Source of the DNA: Paenibacillus pabuli
GTDB lineage: Bacteria > Bacillota > Bacilli > Paenibacillales > Paenibacillaceae
DNA: 64,000 bases
Assembly (NCBI RefSeq): GCF_023101145.1
Contig: NZ_CP073714.1
Coordinates: 930,001 to 994,000 of the forward strand
Reading direction: 5' to 3'
The notes beneath the pieces are model-generated. The model worked only from the letters and a program-made list of their open reading frames with translations. It was not told the origin of the DNA and searched no databases. A program made the position numbers and the translations under genes. Of this stretch, positions 17,074 through 25,692 are shown in pieces. Each line of letters starts with the position of its first letter. Within the stretch, counting starts at the first letter, position 1.

Positions 17074-17261
17074 TCCTGACGGGTATAATATATACCAATT
17101 AAAATACAATTGTAAATAGTGGTTTAAATGACAGAAGAGTTTGGACGAATTATAACCTTTCACGGCGACATAGAGTGTTTCATTTCCTTTCTACTTCTTT
17201 TCAATATGTTATATGTTATGATATTTGCATCTTCAAAAGTTTGGTTGAAGGGGCATAGCGT

Positions 17262-17591
17262 ATGAATCCGAGCATACAACAGTTTAAAGCGGATTTTTTC
17301 AAAGCGTTGGCGCATCCGATGCGAATTCAGATTCTGGAGCTGCTGAGCGATGGGGCGAAAAATGTGAATGAACTGCAAAGCATTCTAGGGTCGGAAGGCT
17401 CCGCCGTCTCGCAGCAGTTGGCTGTATTGCGCAGCAAAAACGTTGTCCAGGGATTTAAAGAAGGAACGACAGTTACTTATTCGCTTCGCGATCCTTTGAT
17501 TAAAGACCTGCTTGCCGTTGCTAAAAAGATTTTTGACAATCATTTGGTTGATGCCATTTCCATGCTGGAAGACATTCGAAAAGATACTTAA
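17262..17591 (+). CDS. ArsR family winged-helix regulator
   Basis: 109 residues, one wHTH domain (FFKALAHPMRIQILELLSDG, NELQSILGSEGSAVSQQLAVLRSKNVV, wing at GFKEGTTVTYSLRD). It lacks the CxC/ELCVCDL metal motif, so it is not a classic arsenic or zinc sensor. A GAAGGGG ribosome site precedes ATG 17262. The SulP transporter starts 168 bases downstream, and the repeated ATATTCAA boxes before that gene are plausible operators. This is a common ArsR-SulP pairing in Bacillota. Confidence 0.88.
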   Translation: MNPSIQQFKADFFKALAHPMRIQILELLSDGAKNVNELQSILGSEGSAVSQQLAVLRSKNVVQGFKEGTTVTYSLRDPLIKDLLAVAKKIFDNHLVDAISMLEDIRKDT

Positions 17592-17599
17592 ACACATTA

Positions 17600-17645
17600 A
17601 ACAAGAGGAACCGGAAGCAAGTTCAGGTAACTTCTTGTTTTTTGC
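17600..17645 (+). terminator. Terminator after arsR
   Basis: AACAAGA and TCTTGTT arms with a long loop, followed by TTTTTGCG. It may act as a partial stop between arsR and the transporter. Confidence 0.6.
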
Positions 17646-17714
17646 GTTTTATGAGGGTAACTGTTGTGAGCATTGCGATTGACAGAGAGCATAGACGGGA
17701 GTAGTCTTTTTATT

Positions 17715-17738
17715 ATATTCAAATATTCAAATATATAA
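17715..17738. promoter_or_regulatory. Repeated AT-rich boxes upstream of SulP gene, likely ArsR operator
   Basis: ATATTCAA occurs twice in tandem (17715-17722 and 17723-17730), followed by ATATATAA. ArsR-type sites are often of the ATA-N-TCAAATA form. It lies 20-45 bases before the SulP start, where binding would block transcription. Confidence 0.45.
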
Positions 17739-17758
17739 AGAAAAGAAGGTTATGAGAG

Positions 17759-19513
17759 ATGAAATGGATGGGGAGATTTGCAGGATACAATGCTTCCGCT
17801 GTTCGCAAGGATCTGTTATCCGGACTAATTGTGGGCATAATTGCGATCCCGCTCGGGATGGCGTTTGCGATAGCTTCCGGAGTCAAACCCGAGTATGGTC
17901 TGTACACAACGATTATCGCGGGTGTTCTCATTTCCTTGCTGGGAGGGTCCAAATTCCAGATTGGTGGTCCAACGGGTGCATTTATTCCGATCCTCTTCGC
18001 CATAGTCATGCAATATGGGTACGAAAATCTGCTGATTGCCGGGATGATGGCCGGATTAATGCTTGTACTTATGGGCGTTTTCAAGCTTGGCGCGTTGATC
18101 AAATTTATTCCAAGACCCGTGACCATTGGATTTACGGCAGGTATTGCTGTGATTATTTTTAGTGGGCAAATTGCGAATTTTCTGGGGCTGAGCGGCATCG
18201 AGAAGCACGAGGATTTCTGGTCCAATATGAAAGAAATCGGTGTTCATATCTCTACGATTAATATATACAGTTTGTTGACAGCTGGAATTTGTCTGGTTGT
18301 TCTTTTGCTTGTACCAAAGTTTGCACCAAAAGTACCAGCCTCGCTGCTCGGTCTTTTTCTATCCACCGTCGTGGCTACGCTATTTTTCAAGGATCAGGTG
18401 GCTACGATTGGCTCGACCTTCGGTGTTATTCCAGGAGCGCTACCCCAGTTTCATATTCCAGAGATCACATGGGCTCGTGTGGTGAGTTTGCTGCAGCCCG
18501 CTTTTGTCATCGCCATGCTGGGCGGTATCGAATCGCTTTTATCAGCTGTTGTCGCGGATGGCATGACCGGGAGCCGTCATAACAGCAATCGGGAGCTGAT
18601 TGGGCAGGGGATCGCGAATATGGTGACACCGCTATTCGGCGGCATTCCAGCAACTGGGGCCATTGCGCGTACGGCAACGAATATTAAATCCGGTGCAGTA
18701 TCACCATTTTCTGGGGTTATTCACGGCGTTGTTGTGTTGTTGGTGCTTGTTCTCTTCGCTCCATATGCTTCCCACATCCCACTTGCCAGTATGGCCCCGG
18801 TGTTGATGCTGGTTGCCTGGAATATGAGTGAGCGGAGATCGTTCGTACATGTAATGAAAACCAAAACGAGTGATTCACTCGTACTACTTATTACCTTTTT
18901 GCTCACCGTTTTTACGAGTCTAACCACCGCTGTGGAAGTGGGACTGATCCTGGCGGTCCTTCTATTCGTGAAGCGTATGAGCGAGATGCTGAAGGTTGCC
19001 AAAGTGCTGCCTGATCCTGATCACAAGCATGAGAAGGTTATGGCGCATATGGTTCATGAAGGACATGATTGTCCGCAGATCAGTATGTACACGATTGAAG
19101 GCCCTTTGTTTTTTGGAGCGGCAGATCTGTTTGAGAAATCGGTGATAGATTCGGTTCATCAAAGACCAGGTATTCTGTTGCTTCGTATGGGGAAGGTTCC
19201 TTTTATGGATACAACAGGTGAAGCCAACCTTGCCAGTATGGTGAAGCACTTTGAGCGATGCGGTGGCATGATACTGTTTTCAGGCGTTCAGGCGCAGCCC
19301 TTGGAGATGATGAGGAGAACGGGTTTAATGGAGCGTATTCATCCGGATCACATGTTTGAGCATACCGGTGAAGCCATCAATTATGCATTACAGCATCTGA
19401 ATCACCAGAAGTGCCTAGGCTGCAAGCATTTTGCTTTTCGTGAATGTGCTGTGTTGTCGCGAGAAGATTCCGTTGCTAAACGGCAAAGTTTGATGGAGCC
19501 TACCTCTATATAA
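17759..19513 (+). CDS. SulP family anion transporter with C-terminal STAS domain
   Basis: 584 residues. The transmembrane part (about residues 15-410) carries SulP signatures (KDLLSGLIVGIIAIPLGMAFAIASGV, GPTGAFIPILFAIV, GGIPATGAIARTATNIKSGA). The STAS domain lies at about 440-550 with the conserved loop GKVPFMDTTGEANL. The tail is cysteine-containing (CLGCKHFAFRECAV), possibly metal-binding. It imports sulfate, bicarbonate or another anion; the substrate cannot be told from sequence. ATG 17759 follows GAAGG. Confidence 0.92.
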   Translation: MKWMGRFAGYNASAVRKDLLSGLIVGIIAIPLGMAFAIASGVKPEYGLYTTIIAGVLISLLGGSKFQIGGPTGAFIPILFAIVMQYGYENLLIAGMMAGLMLVLMGVFKLGALIKFIPRPVTIGFTAGIAVIIFSGQIANFLGLSGIEKHEDFWSNMKEIGVHISTINIYSLLTAGICLVVLLLVPKFAPKVPASLLGLFLSTVVATLFFKDQVATIGSTFGVIPGALPQFHIPEITWARVVSLLQPAFVIAMLGGIESLLSAVVADGMTGSRHNSNRELIGQGIANMVTPLFGGIPATGAIARTATNIKSGAVSPFSGVIHGVVVLLVLVLFAPYASHIPLASMAPVLMLVAWNMSERRSFVHVMKTKTSDSLVLLITFLLTVFTSLTTAVEVGLILAVLLFVKRMSEMLKVAKVLPDPDHKHEKVMAHMVHEGHDCPQISMYTIEGPLFFGAADLFEKSVIDSVHQRPGILLLRMGKVPFMDTTGEANLASMVKHFERCGGMILFSGVQAQPLEMMRRTGLMERIHPDHMFEHTGEAINYALQHLNHQKCLGCKHFAFRECAVLSREDSVAKRQSLMEPTSI

Positions 19514-19545
19514 TCTGGACTTATCGTTCTGTTCGAAGCTTATTT

Positions 19546-19766
19546 ACACGAAGGGAATTGGACGAGTATTTGCGTCTATATATGATGGTGATGGGGATGC
19601 TAACTTGTTGTACGGCTTGATTAAGAACATTGAGGCAAATGAGTATTTACGGGGACAAGCATTGAATGTTCTGGTTATTCTGGTTTTGCATGGCCTGTTT
19701 TTCGATGAATCCGCTTCCTTACATTCCTTGTTGTATTTCTGCAGAACATCTCGTACAATTTGGTGA
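19546..19766 (+). pseudogene. DUF1186 gene fragment (relic)
   Basis: Within the 335-base gap, the frame from 19551 reads KGIGRVFASIYDGDGDANLL, then a segment resembling the DUF1186 core (…LIKNIEANEYLRGQALNVLVILVLHGLF). Similarity ends near 19697 and the frame stops at 19764-19766. There is no start codon, ribosome site or rest of the roughly 250-300-residue family protein. It therefore looks like a deletion remnant. The call rests on remembered family features and is moderate. Confidence 0.5.
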
Positions 19767-19848
19767 AGCAATTCTGCATTGCGTTAATGTGAATATAATA
19801 ATCTAATCTGACAACAAGAAGCTGCACACAAGAAAAGGGGAGAATCGT

Positions 19849-21228
19849 TTGGAATCGAAGCAACTATCTAGAGGGCTAAAGCCCCGCCATGTAGAGCTGA
19901 TTGCACTCGGAGGTACGATTGGCGTCGGATTGTTCATGGGATCGGCGAGTACGATTAAATGGGCAGGTCCTTCCGTGCTGCTGGCCTATTTGCTGGCCGG
20001 GATCATTATCTTTTTTGTCATGCGTATTATGGGGGAAATGTTGATTCAGGAGCCTGTCACCGGCTCATTTGCCACATTTGCTCACAAGTATATCAGTCCA
20101 CTCGCCGGGTTCCTGACTGCCTGGAGTTATTGGTTCCTCTGGGTCACAGTTGGTATGGCGGAAGTCACGGCAATTGGAATCTATGTGGGTTATTGGTTCC
20201 CGGATATTCCACAATGGCTGCCTGCTTTGGCTGGTGTACTTATTATTGCAGCAGCGAATCTGGCAGCGGTAAAGTACTACGGCGAGTTTGAGTTCTGGTT
20301 TGCCTTGATCAAGGTGACGGCAATTGTCTTCATGATTGTGATCGGAACCGGGCTGATTTTCTTCGGTCTGGGAAATGGTGGTGAGCCGATTGGATTGTCG
20401 AATTTGGTGAGCCATGGCGGCTTCTTCCCAGGAGGGATAAAAGGTTTCCTCTTCGCGCTGTGTATCGTAACGGCTGCTTATCAGGGCGTCGAAATGGTAG
20501 GAATTACAGCAGGCGAAGCGGAAAATCCGAAGGTCACGCTGCGTAAAGCGATCAAAAACATCGTGTGGCGTATTCTCATTTTTTACGTCGGGGCCATCTT
20601 TGTCATCGTGACATTGTATCCGTGGAATGAAGTTGGGGAGACGGGAAGTCCGTTTGTACTGACGTTTGCCAAAGTCGGGATTGTCGCTGCTGCGGGAATT
20701 ATCAACTTTGTCGTGCTTACCGCCGCGATGTCGGGATGTAACAGCGGAATCTATAGTGCAGGACGTATGCTTTATACGCTTGCGGAGAATGGACAAGCAC
20801 CGGCCTTTTTCAAAAAGCTGTCCAAAGGCGGGGTTCCCCGCAATAGCATTATCATCACAATTTCCTTGCTGCTGATTGGTGTGGTACTCAACTACCTGAT
20901 GCCCGACTCCAAGCTGTTCCTGTACATCTATAGTGCAAGTGTTCTACCGGGAATGGTCCCGTGGTTCGCGCTGGCCTTCAGCCAGTTCAGGTTCAGGAAG
21001 CGTTGGGGCAATGAAATGGGCGATCATAACTTTAAGTCCAAATGGTTCCCAATCAGCAACTACATCATCATCGTATATCTGACGCTCGTCATTATCGGTA
21101 TGGCATTTAACCCGGATACGCGGTTACCCCTGATTGTCGGGGCTACATTTATGGCGATCGTTGTGATCGGATATTTCATATTTGGCATAGGAAAAAGACA
21201 GCGGGTAGATGGAGGCGAGGATCACTAG
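19849..21228 (+). CDS. Amino acid permease, APC superfamily (AAT family)
   Basis: 459 residues, 12 predicted membrane helices. It opens [20 protein letters not shown] followed by the GVGLFMGS signature loop, and has [14 protein letters not shown] and [18 protein letters not shown]. This matches proton-coupled amino-acid permeases such as ProY, GabP and AapA; the substrate is not assignable. TTG start at 19849 with AAAAGGGG eight bases before. Monocistronic, no regulator adjacent. Confidence 0.92.
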   Translation: MESKQLSRGLKPRHVELIALGGTIGVGLFMGSASTIKWAGPSVLLAYLLAGIIIFFVMRIMGEMLIQEPVTGSFATFAHKYISPLAGFLTAWSYWFLWVTVGMAEVTAIGIYVGYWFPDIPQWLPALAGVLIIAAANLAAVKYYGEFEFWFALIKVTAIVFMIVIGTGLIFFGLGNGGEPIGLSNLVSHGGFFPGGIKGFLFALCIVTAAYQGVEMVGITAGEAENPKVTLRKAIKNIVWRILIFYVGAIFVIVTLYPWNEVGETGSPFVLTFAKVGIVAAAGIINFVVLTAAMSGCNSGIYSAGRMLYTLAENGQAPAFFKKLSKGGVPRNSIIITISLLLIGVVLNYLMPDSKLFLYIYSASVLPGMVPWFALAFSQFRFRKRWGNEMGDHNFKSKWFPISNYIIIVYLTLVIIGMAFNPDTRLPLIVGATFMAIVVIGYFIFGIGKRQRVDGGEDH

Positions 21229-21511
21229 CCTTATGTTATAAAATCGTTGATGTTAATATCGTAATATCATATATGCATTCCTTGAATACATGGGAGAACC
21301 TTCGGGAGATCCAGTGTCATGCGGGGAGTGCATTTTTTTGTTTTTCAAAATTCATGCTCGAATCTCCTGTAACTGGAGGTTTTATGATTGAAAATAGAAG
21401 AGCTGCTATTCAGAGCCGGTTTAAATTCCGCCCATCTCGGTTACAAAGGAAAGAGTGCAACTTTTATGAAAACAACTTACAAAATAAAATAAATCCGAGG
21501 AGGAATTGAAC

Positions 21512-22414
21512 ATGGCTAACCAAGATCAGCACACCATGCAAGATCCGACGACACAATATCCGAAGGCAACATCAGATTGGAAACAGCAGCAGGAGGAGCC
21601 GGGGCTTCAGCGGGAAATGACTCCTGTACCTGATGCAGGTGAGAAAAGCTATAAAGGCAGCGGACGTCTGACCGGACGTAAAGCGGTTGTAACCGGAGCA
21701 GACAGCGGTATTGGCCGGGCAGCAGCCATCGCTTTTGCCCGTGAAGGCGCGGATGTCGTTCTGGCTTACCTTCCCGAGGAAGAAGCCGATGCGAAGGAAG
21801 TGGTCAAGCTGATCGAAGAAGCAGGCCGCAAGGCTGTTGCGATTCCAGGTGACCTCAAGGATGAGAAATACTGCGAAGAACTCATTGAGTCTGCTGTAAA
21901 AGAGCTTGGCGGAATCGATATTCTTGCCAACGTGGCGGGTAAACAGCAGTTTGTAGAGCAGATCGCCGATCTGACCACAGAACAATTCGATGCGACATTC
22001 AAAACCAATGTCTATTCGATGTTTTGGCTCTGCAAAGCAGCTGTGAAACACATGAAACCAGGCAGCTCCATCATTAACACGTCTTCTATTCAGGCATATA
22101 AGCCATCTCCAATCCTGCTGGATTATGCGACAACAAAGGCTGCAATCAACACCTTTAGCAAAGCGTTAGCTCAACAAGTCGGCAGCAAAGGCATACGTGT
22201 AAATGTTGTTGCTCCAGGTCCAGTATGGACACCGCTTCAGGTGGTTGGTGGGCAGCCTGTAGAAAAGCTAGCTGATTTCGGTTCCAATACGCCGCTTGGT
22301 CGTGCAGGACAGCCTGCTGAAATGGCGCCAGCGTTTGTATTCCTTGCGAGCCAGGAATCTAGCTATGTGAGCGGTGAGACATTGAACGCCAATGGCGGTA
22401 CAGTTAGTCCGTAA
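21512..22414 (+). CDS. SDR family oxidoreductase (general-stress type, YhdF/YhxC-like)
   Basis: 300 residues. An N-terminal extension of about 45 residues ([20 protein letters not shown]) is typical of this stress-related SDR group. The cofactor motif [16 protein letters not shown], catalytic Ser in INTSSIQAY and YATTK (Tyr-x3-Lys) follow. ATG 21512 has a perfect GAGGAGG region. Upstream, GTTTAA (about 21418) is followed after 14 bases by GGTTAC, a weak sigma-B-like pair; the B. subtilis relatives are general stress genes (inference). Nothing else is seen in 21229-21511. Confidence 0.9.
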   Translation: MANQDQHTMQDPTTQYPKATSDWKQQQEEPGLQREMTPVPDAGEKSYKGSGRLTGRKAVVTGADSGIGRAAAIAFAREGADVVLAYLPEEEADAKEVVKLIEEAGRKAVAIPGDLKDEKYCEELIESAVKELGGIDILANVAGKQQFVEQIADLTTEQFDATFKTNVYSMFWLCKAAVKHMKPGSSIINTSSIQAYKPSPILLDYATTKAAINTFSKALAQQVGSKGIRVNVVAPGPVWTPLQVVGGQPVEKLADFGSNTPLGRAGQPAEMAPAFVFLASQESSYVSGETLNANGGTVSP

Positions 22415-22429
22415 TTTTGGATAAAGGAA

Positions 22430-22468
22430 GGTACTACGTCTAGAGATAAGACGTAGTACCTTTTTTTA
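22430..22468 (+). terminator. Strong terminator after the SDR gene
   Basis: GGTACTACGTCT and AGACGTAG-TACC arms, nearly perfect, followed by seven Ts. Confidence 0.92.
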
Positions 22469-22596
22469 TTCAGATAAGTAATGTCAACAACCTACTAAAA
22501 ATTTTAATTCGTATTTTGAAGTTGCTGAAAAACGATTAGTAAATGATAATTTCTTCTGGTACAATGCATGATAAAACGAAAAATGGAGTGGATCGG

Positions 22597-23016
22597 ATGA
22601 CGCCAGAACAGATTGTCAGAACTTTTTTTGAAGAAGTGCGCTCGGGTCGCAATCTTGATTATGCCAATACACTGATGGCCGAGCAGGTACTGGCTCACCA
22701 GGTGATCTCGGAAGAGGAAGTGACCGTCACAAGAACGCCTTCCGTCTATGCGGATCATGTGAGGGAAATGATGGAGGCGTACGGAGATTTTTCGCTGCAG
22801 ATTCAGGAGTTGCTTGCACAGGGAGATAAAGTATATGTACGCTGGAGACAAGTGGGTACTCATGTTGGAGAAGTGGATGGATATGCGCCGACCAACCTGC
22901 CCGTGATTGAAATTGCGAGTGCGGTATATCGAGTGGAGAATGAGAGAATTGCAGAATACTGGATTCAGATCGACAGGCTGGGGATCGAAAAACAATTGGA
23001 GCGCAATCAGGGCTGA
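22597..23016 (+). CDS. SnoaL-like ester cyclase/NTF2-fold protein
   Basis: 139 residues. The pattern VRTFFEEVRSGRNLDYANTLMAEQVLAHQV ... KVYVRWRQVGTHVGEVDGYAPTNLPVIEIASAVYRVENERIAEYWIQID is that of the SnoaL-like polyketide cyclase (NTF2-fold) superfamily. These are cyclases, isomerases or orphan proteins, and the function here is unknown. ATG 22597 has GGAGTGG before it; the frame extends to 22543 without support. The stop overlaps its terminator. Confidence 0.85.
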   Translation: MTPEQIVRTFFEEVRSGRNLDYANTLMAEQVLAHQVISEEEVTVTRTPSVYADHVREMMEAYGDFSLQIQELLAQGDKVYVRWRQVGTHVGEVDGYAPTNLPVIEIASAVYRVENERIAEYWIQIDRLGIEKQLERNQG

Positions 23017-23035
23017 GAACCAGCTCTTTTTTTTG
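23010..23035 (+). terminator. Terminator overlapping the stop of the SnoaL-like gene
   Basis: GGGCTG-agaac-CAGCTC followed by eight Ts. The stop codon TGA (23014-23016) lies inside the stem. Confidence 0.8.
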
Positions 23036-23051
23036 TTGTTTAAATTGCTTG

Positions 23052-23085
23052 AAGCCAAAATCTGATCTAGATCAGATTTTGGCTT
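23052..23085. terminator. 34-bp perfect palindrome acting as terminator of the GNAT gene
   Basis: A perfect inverted repeat centred between 23068 and 23069 (outer AAGCC/GGCTT, centre GATCTAGATC). The TGA stop of the minus-strand GNAT gene is in its left-of-centre half, and both strands have short T-runs beyond. It is the second hairpin in this 60-base convergent gap. Confidence 0.75.
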
Positions 23086-23836
23086 TCTTGACCCTATACC
23101 AGTATGTATAGATTTCCGAGTATCCAAGTTTGGCATACAATTTTAATGCGGGGGCATTATTAGCAACCACCTGCAGGTAACTGGACGTAGCGCCATTCTC
23201 TTTTCCCCAGTGCAGCAAATGAAGGATCATCTGCTCGGCCAATCCCCGATTCCGAAAGTTAGCGTCCGTAATGATGTCATACAGTCCAATATAACCTCGT
23301 TCCACCACACCGAATCCACAAGCGACGACTTGTCCGTCGATGAACAGCGAGATGAAACCTGTGCGCGTACGGATGTTGTTCAACATTTGTTCCATCGTTC
23401 TCCGATGCAGACCACTTAGCTGATTCAGTCTGCAAAAATGATCCAACCACTCTCCGGTTAACTGTTCGTCCATTTTTACATCAGAGTGCTCAGGCTCCTT
23501 AATGGTTGCCAGGCTCCGAGTCTGGACCCGGCTCAGATCCACAACATCATACCCCTTTTCATGCAAAAGCTGGTCAAGATGATCCGGCTGGATAAACGGT
23601 GTAATCTTGAATATGGTACTTAACTGATTGGAAGCGTAGATTCGCTCGCATTGCTCGATCTTTTCATGCACATCTTGGGTAGAGTAGTGAAGGGGTTGAA
23701 TAGAGTTGGCGCGCTTCGTATATCCCTGTGCAAAACGCAGTACCCATCCGTCAAAAAGCAAAGTGGATAAGGGCTGCCAATGGTTGAGTGATAGTTCCTC
23801 AATGGTTTTGTAATCCGGATTCAATGTAGGGGTCAT
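23072..23836 (-). CDS. GNAT family N-acetyltransferase
   Basis: 254 residues in two halves. The N-terminal part is degenerate. The C-terminal GNAT domain (residues about 120-250) carries the acetyl-CoA motif region RNRGLAEQMILHLLHWGKENGA and YLQVVANNAPALKLYAKLGY. ATG 23836 (MTPTLNPDYKTIEEL) has GGAGG six to seven bases before; the open frame upstream to 23968 is AT-rich, unlikely to be coding, and lacks a start signal. The acceptor is unknown. Confidence 0.88.
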   Translation of the reverse strand: MTPTLNPDYKTIEELSLNHWQPLSTLLFDGWVLRFAQGYTKRANSIQPLHYSTQDVHEKIEQCERIYASNQLSTIFKITPFIQPDHLDQLLHEKGYDVVDLSRVQTRSLATIKEPEHSDVKMDEQLTGEWLDHFCRLNQLSGLHRRTMEQMLNNIRTRTGFISLFIDGQVVACGFGVVERGYIGLYDIITDANFRNRGLAEQMILHLLHWGKENGATSSYLQVVANNAPALKLYAKLGYSEIYTYWYRVKKAKI

Positions 23837-24006
23837 ATCTATCCTCCGATCTAATAATTTTATAATAATACATAATAATGAATAAAAATTCAATATGAGA
23901 TATATAATGCCGCGAAACATTATGCATAGAGTTACTGAATGGGTTACAATCTGAATGAATAAATCCAAATTTGGAAATTGAAATATCGGAAGAAGTGGAG
24001 CAGGTT

Positions 24007-24669
24007 ATGCTAACTATTGAAGTAAACAATCACATCATTAACTGTCATATCGAATATGGGAAACGGAAGAAAGCTTCCATTACGATGGATTTACCCTATA
24101 TGGTTACAATCAAGGCTCCCAATGGTACCAGCGAAGACATGATCCGGCAGCTTGTCACGCAACATGGGGAAGTGATTTTGACGAAATCAGCTCTGATGCA
24201 GCAGGCGTTGGACGGTCCTCAAGCGAAAGAATATGAAGAGGAAGGCAAAGGGAAGTTTCTGCTCTTTGGCAAAGAATATGCGCTGCATGAGTTAATTGAA
24301 GTAGAGGGACGTTCGGAAGAGGATTTGCGTGCGAATCTGAAGAAGTTTTATTTTGCCGAGTGTAAAAGAATGATTGGTGAACGAATTGGACGTTACCAGC
24401 AAGAGCTCAAGGTGAAACCGAAGTCGGTAGATATCGTCGAATCGGCAACAAAGTGGGGCAGCTGCAGTTGGGATAAAAAGCTGACATTCAACTACCGTTT
24501 GGCGATGGCACCGCTGGAAGTCATTGATTATGTCATCATTCATGAGCTATGCCATATTCATCATATGAATCATGATCGTTCGTTCTGGCGTCGTGTGGGT
24601 AGTATTATGCCCGACTACAAAACCAAGGAAGATTATCTGATGCGAAATGGCCGAGCTATGACGTTGTGA
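24007..24669 (+). CDS. YgjP/SprT-like zinc metallopeptidase (M48-type, DUF45)
   Basis: 220 residues. The zinc motif is HELCHIHHMNHDRSFW (HExxH plus a downstream His). Upstream motifs of the YgjP family are TKWGSCSWDKKLTFNYRLAMAP and YGKRKKASITM. Cytoplasmic, no signal. ATG 24007 follows GTGGAG; the in-frame TTG at 23971 has no support. It is followed after 43 bases by the YdhG-like gene, so they probably share an mRNA. E. coli YgjP is reported to bind UTP; the role here is unknown. Confidence 0.88.
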   Translation: MLTIEVNNHIINCHIEYGKRKKASITMDLPYMVTIKAPNGTSEDMIRQLVTQHGEVILTKSALMQQALDGPQAKEYEEEGKGKFLLFGKEYALHELIEVEGRSEEDLRANLKKFYFAECKRMIGERIGRYQQELKVKPKSVDIVESATKWGSCSWDKKLTFNYRLAMAPLEVIDYVIIHELCHIHHMNHDRSFWRRVGSIMPDYKTKEDYLMRNGRAMTL

Positions 24670-24712
24670 AAAATACCCATACCACGAGTGGACGTGGTGG
24701 AAGGAGTTCAAG

Positions 24713-25099
24713 ATGTCAGAGAGTAATTCTTTTGATGTGCTGGTAGATGAATATATCTCGCAATTTCCTTCGGATGTACAGGTCAAATTACAAGCATTAA
24801 GACAGCTGATTCGCGATACGGCTCCCAATGCCGTGGAGAAGATCAGTTACAAGATGCCAACGTATGCAGAGCACGGGAACTTGGTTCATTTTGCAGCCTA
24901 CTCCAGGCATATCGGATTTTACCCGGGTTCCAGTGGAATCGAAGCGTTTAAGGAAGAACTCTCACGGTATAAGGGAGCCAAAGGGTCAGTTCAATTTCCA
25001 CTGGATCAACCCTTGCCAGAAGAACTGATCCGCCGGATCGTGCAATTTCGGGTTCAGGAAAATGTCGAAAAAGCTCGGGAAAAGAAGCGAAAGAAGTAG
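24713..25099 (+). CDS. DUF1801 protein, YdhG/frataxin-like
   Basis: 128 residues with the YdhG/DUF1801 pattern (FPSDVQVKLQALRQLIRD, KISYKMPTY, HIGFYPGSSGIEAF, SVQFPLDQPLPEELIRRIV). B. subtilis YdhG (Fra) is described as a frataxin-like iron chaperone, so a part in iron delivery is possible. It ends in a lysine/arginine-rich tail. ATG 24713 has AAGGAG upstream. No terminator is obvious before the antisense-RNA promoter of toxin copy 2. Confidence 0.85.
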   Translation: MSESNSFDVLVDEYISQFPSDVQVKLQALRQLIRDTAPNAVEKISYKMPTYAEHGNLVHFAAYSRHIGFYPGSSGIEAFKEELSRYKGAKGSVQFPLDQPLPEELIRRIVQFRVQENVEKAREKKRKK

Positions 25100-25198
25100 T
25101 GGAGGGCACCGTAAATAAATGTACGAGAATAGGAATTGTATGAGGATTAACACGGTTTATATGTGACTTCAAAGATTTGAGTATGGTATAATTAGAGC

Positions 25199-25343
25199 AG
25201 ATTAGACGTAAAATGCAAAAGAGAGTCGTGCTGGTAACACGACTCTCCGAGCAATAGCCGCTTTTAAGGGCGGTGGGCTTCAAACAAAAGGGCACGATGA
25301 AATAGACCGCATTCCTTTGCTATGGGGGCGGTCTATTTGCGTT
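25199..25343 (+). ncRNA. Putative antisense RNA antitoxin, copy 2
   Basis: Promoter box TATAAT (25187-25192) with extended TGG before it. The RNA then carries the same series of structures as copy 1: AGAGAGTCGTG/CACGACTCTC hairpin, the AGCCGCTTTTAAGGGCGGTGG block (nearly unchanged), and a terminator with arms AAATAGACCGC (25300-25310) and GCGGTCTATTT (25328-25338). The loop and linker sequences differ from copy 1, as expected if each RNA must recognise only its own target. Ends are inferred. Confidence 0.6.
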
Positions 25344-25413
25344 TATCGGGCAGAATGGCAACGATGAGCGTACCGAAGGTAAGCATCAGCATGATTGCTT
25401 CAAAAACTGTCAT
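25333..25413 (-). CDS. Putative holin-like type I toxin, 26 aa, copy 2
   Basis: MTVFEAIMLMLTFGTLIVAI then LPDKRK. ATG 25413 follows GGGAGGG. It is about 70% identical to the copy at 1960-2040, same length, same hydrophobic helix plus charged tail, and again stops inside the shared terminator stem. Minus-strand promoter: extended -10 TATGTTATAAT within 25480-25495. The leader region (…TTTAAGCC…) is conserved between copies. Confidence 0.75.
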   Translation of the reverse strand: MTVFEAIMLMLTFGTLIVAILPDKRK

Positions 25414-25596
25414 AGGGCATCCCTCCCTTCATGGCGAGGTAGCCGAACGACCCTTTAAGCCTATTCTATTGCTTTGTTGATTATAACATATTTTGTGAGA
25501 ATTTATGGCTTCAGAATCTGTGTATATGTAATTCGCTCATTAGTTGCAGGGCATCCCGAAAAAAATAGCTATGTTGAATTCTGATGAATTGTGACC

Positions 25597-25627
25597 ATAA
25601 GAAAACCGCCTTTGTGAAAAGGCGGTT
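25597..25627 (-). terminator. Terminator of the SDR/enoate reductase operon
   Basis: On the minus strand AACCGCC...GGCGGTT with a 10-base loop, followed by TTCTTATGG. The rest of the 279-base gap 25414-25692 holds the toxin leader and promoter. Confidence 0.75.
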
Positions 25628-25692
25628 AATTGAGATTTATTGAACTAACGTTTCCCATTAGTTTAACGACGTATTAGTCCTTTAACTACTTC

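Noticed and set aside
20065..20796. 243-codon minus-strand ORF
   Set aside because: It is antisense to the amino-acid permease, with a permease-derived codon pattern and no ribosome site; a shadow frame.
21273..21509. 78-codon plus-strand ORF before the SDR gene
   Set aside because: No ribosome site and unnatural composition; it occupies the SDR promoter region.
23837..23968. N-terminal extension of the GNAT gene
   Set aside because: AT-rich, Ile/Tyr-rich translation, with a clear GGAGG just before ATG 23836.
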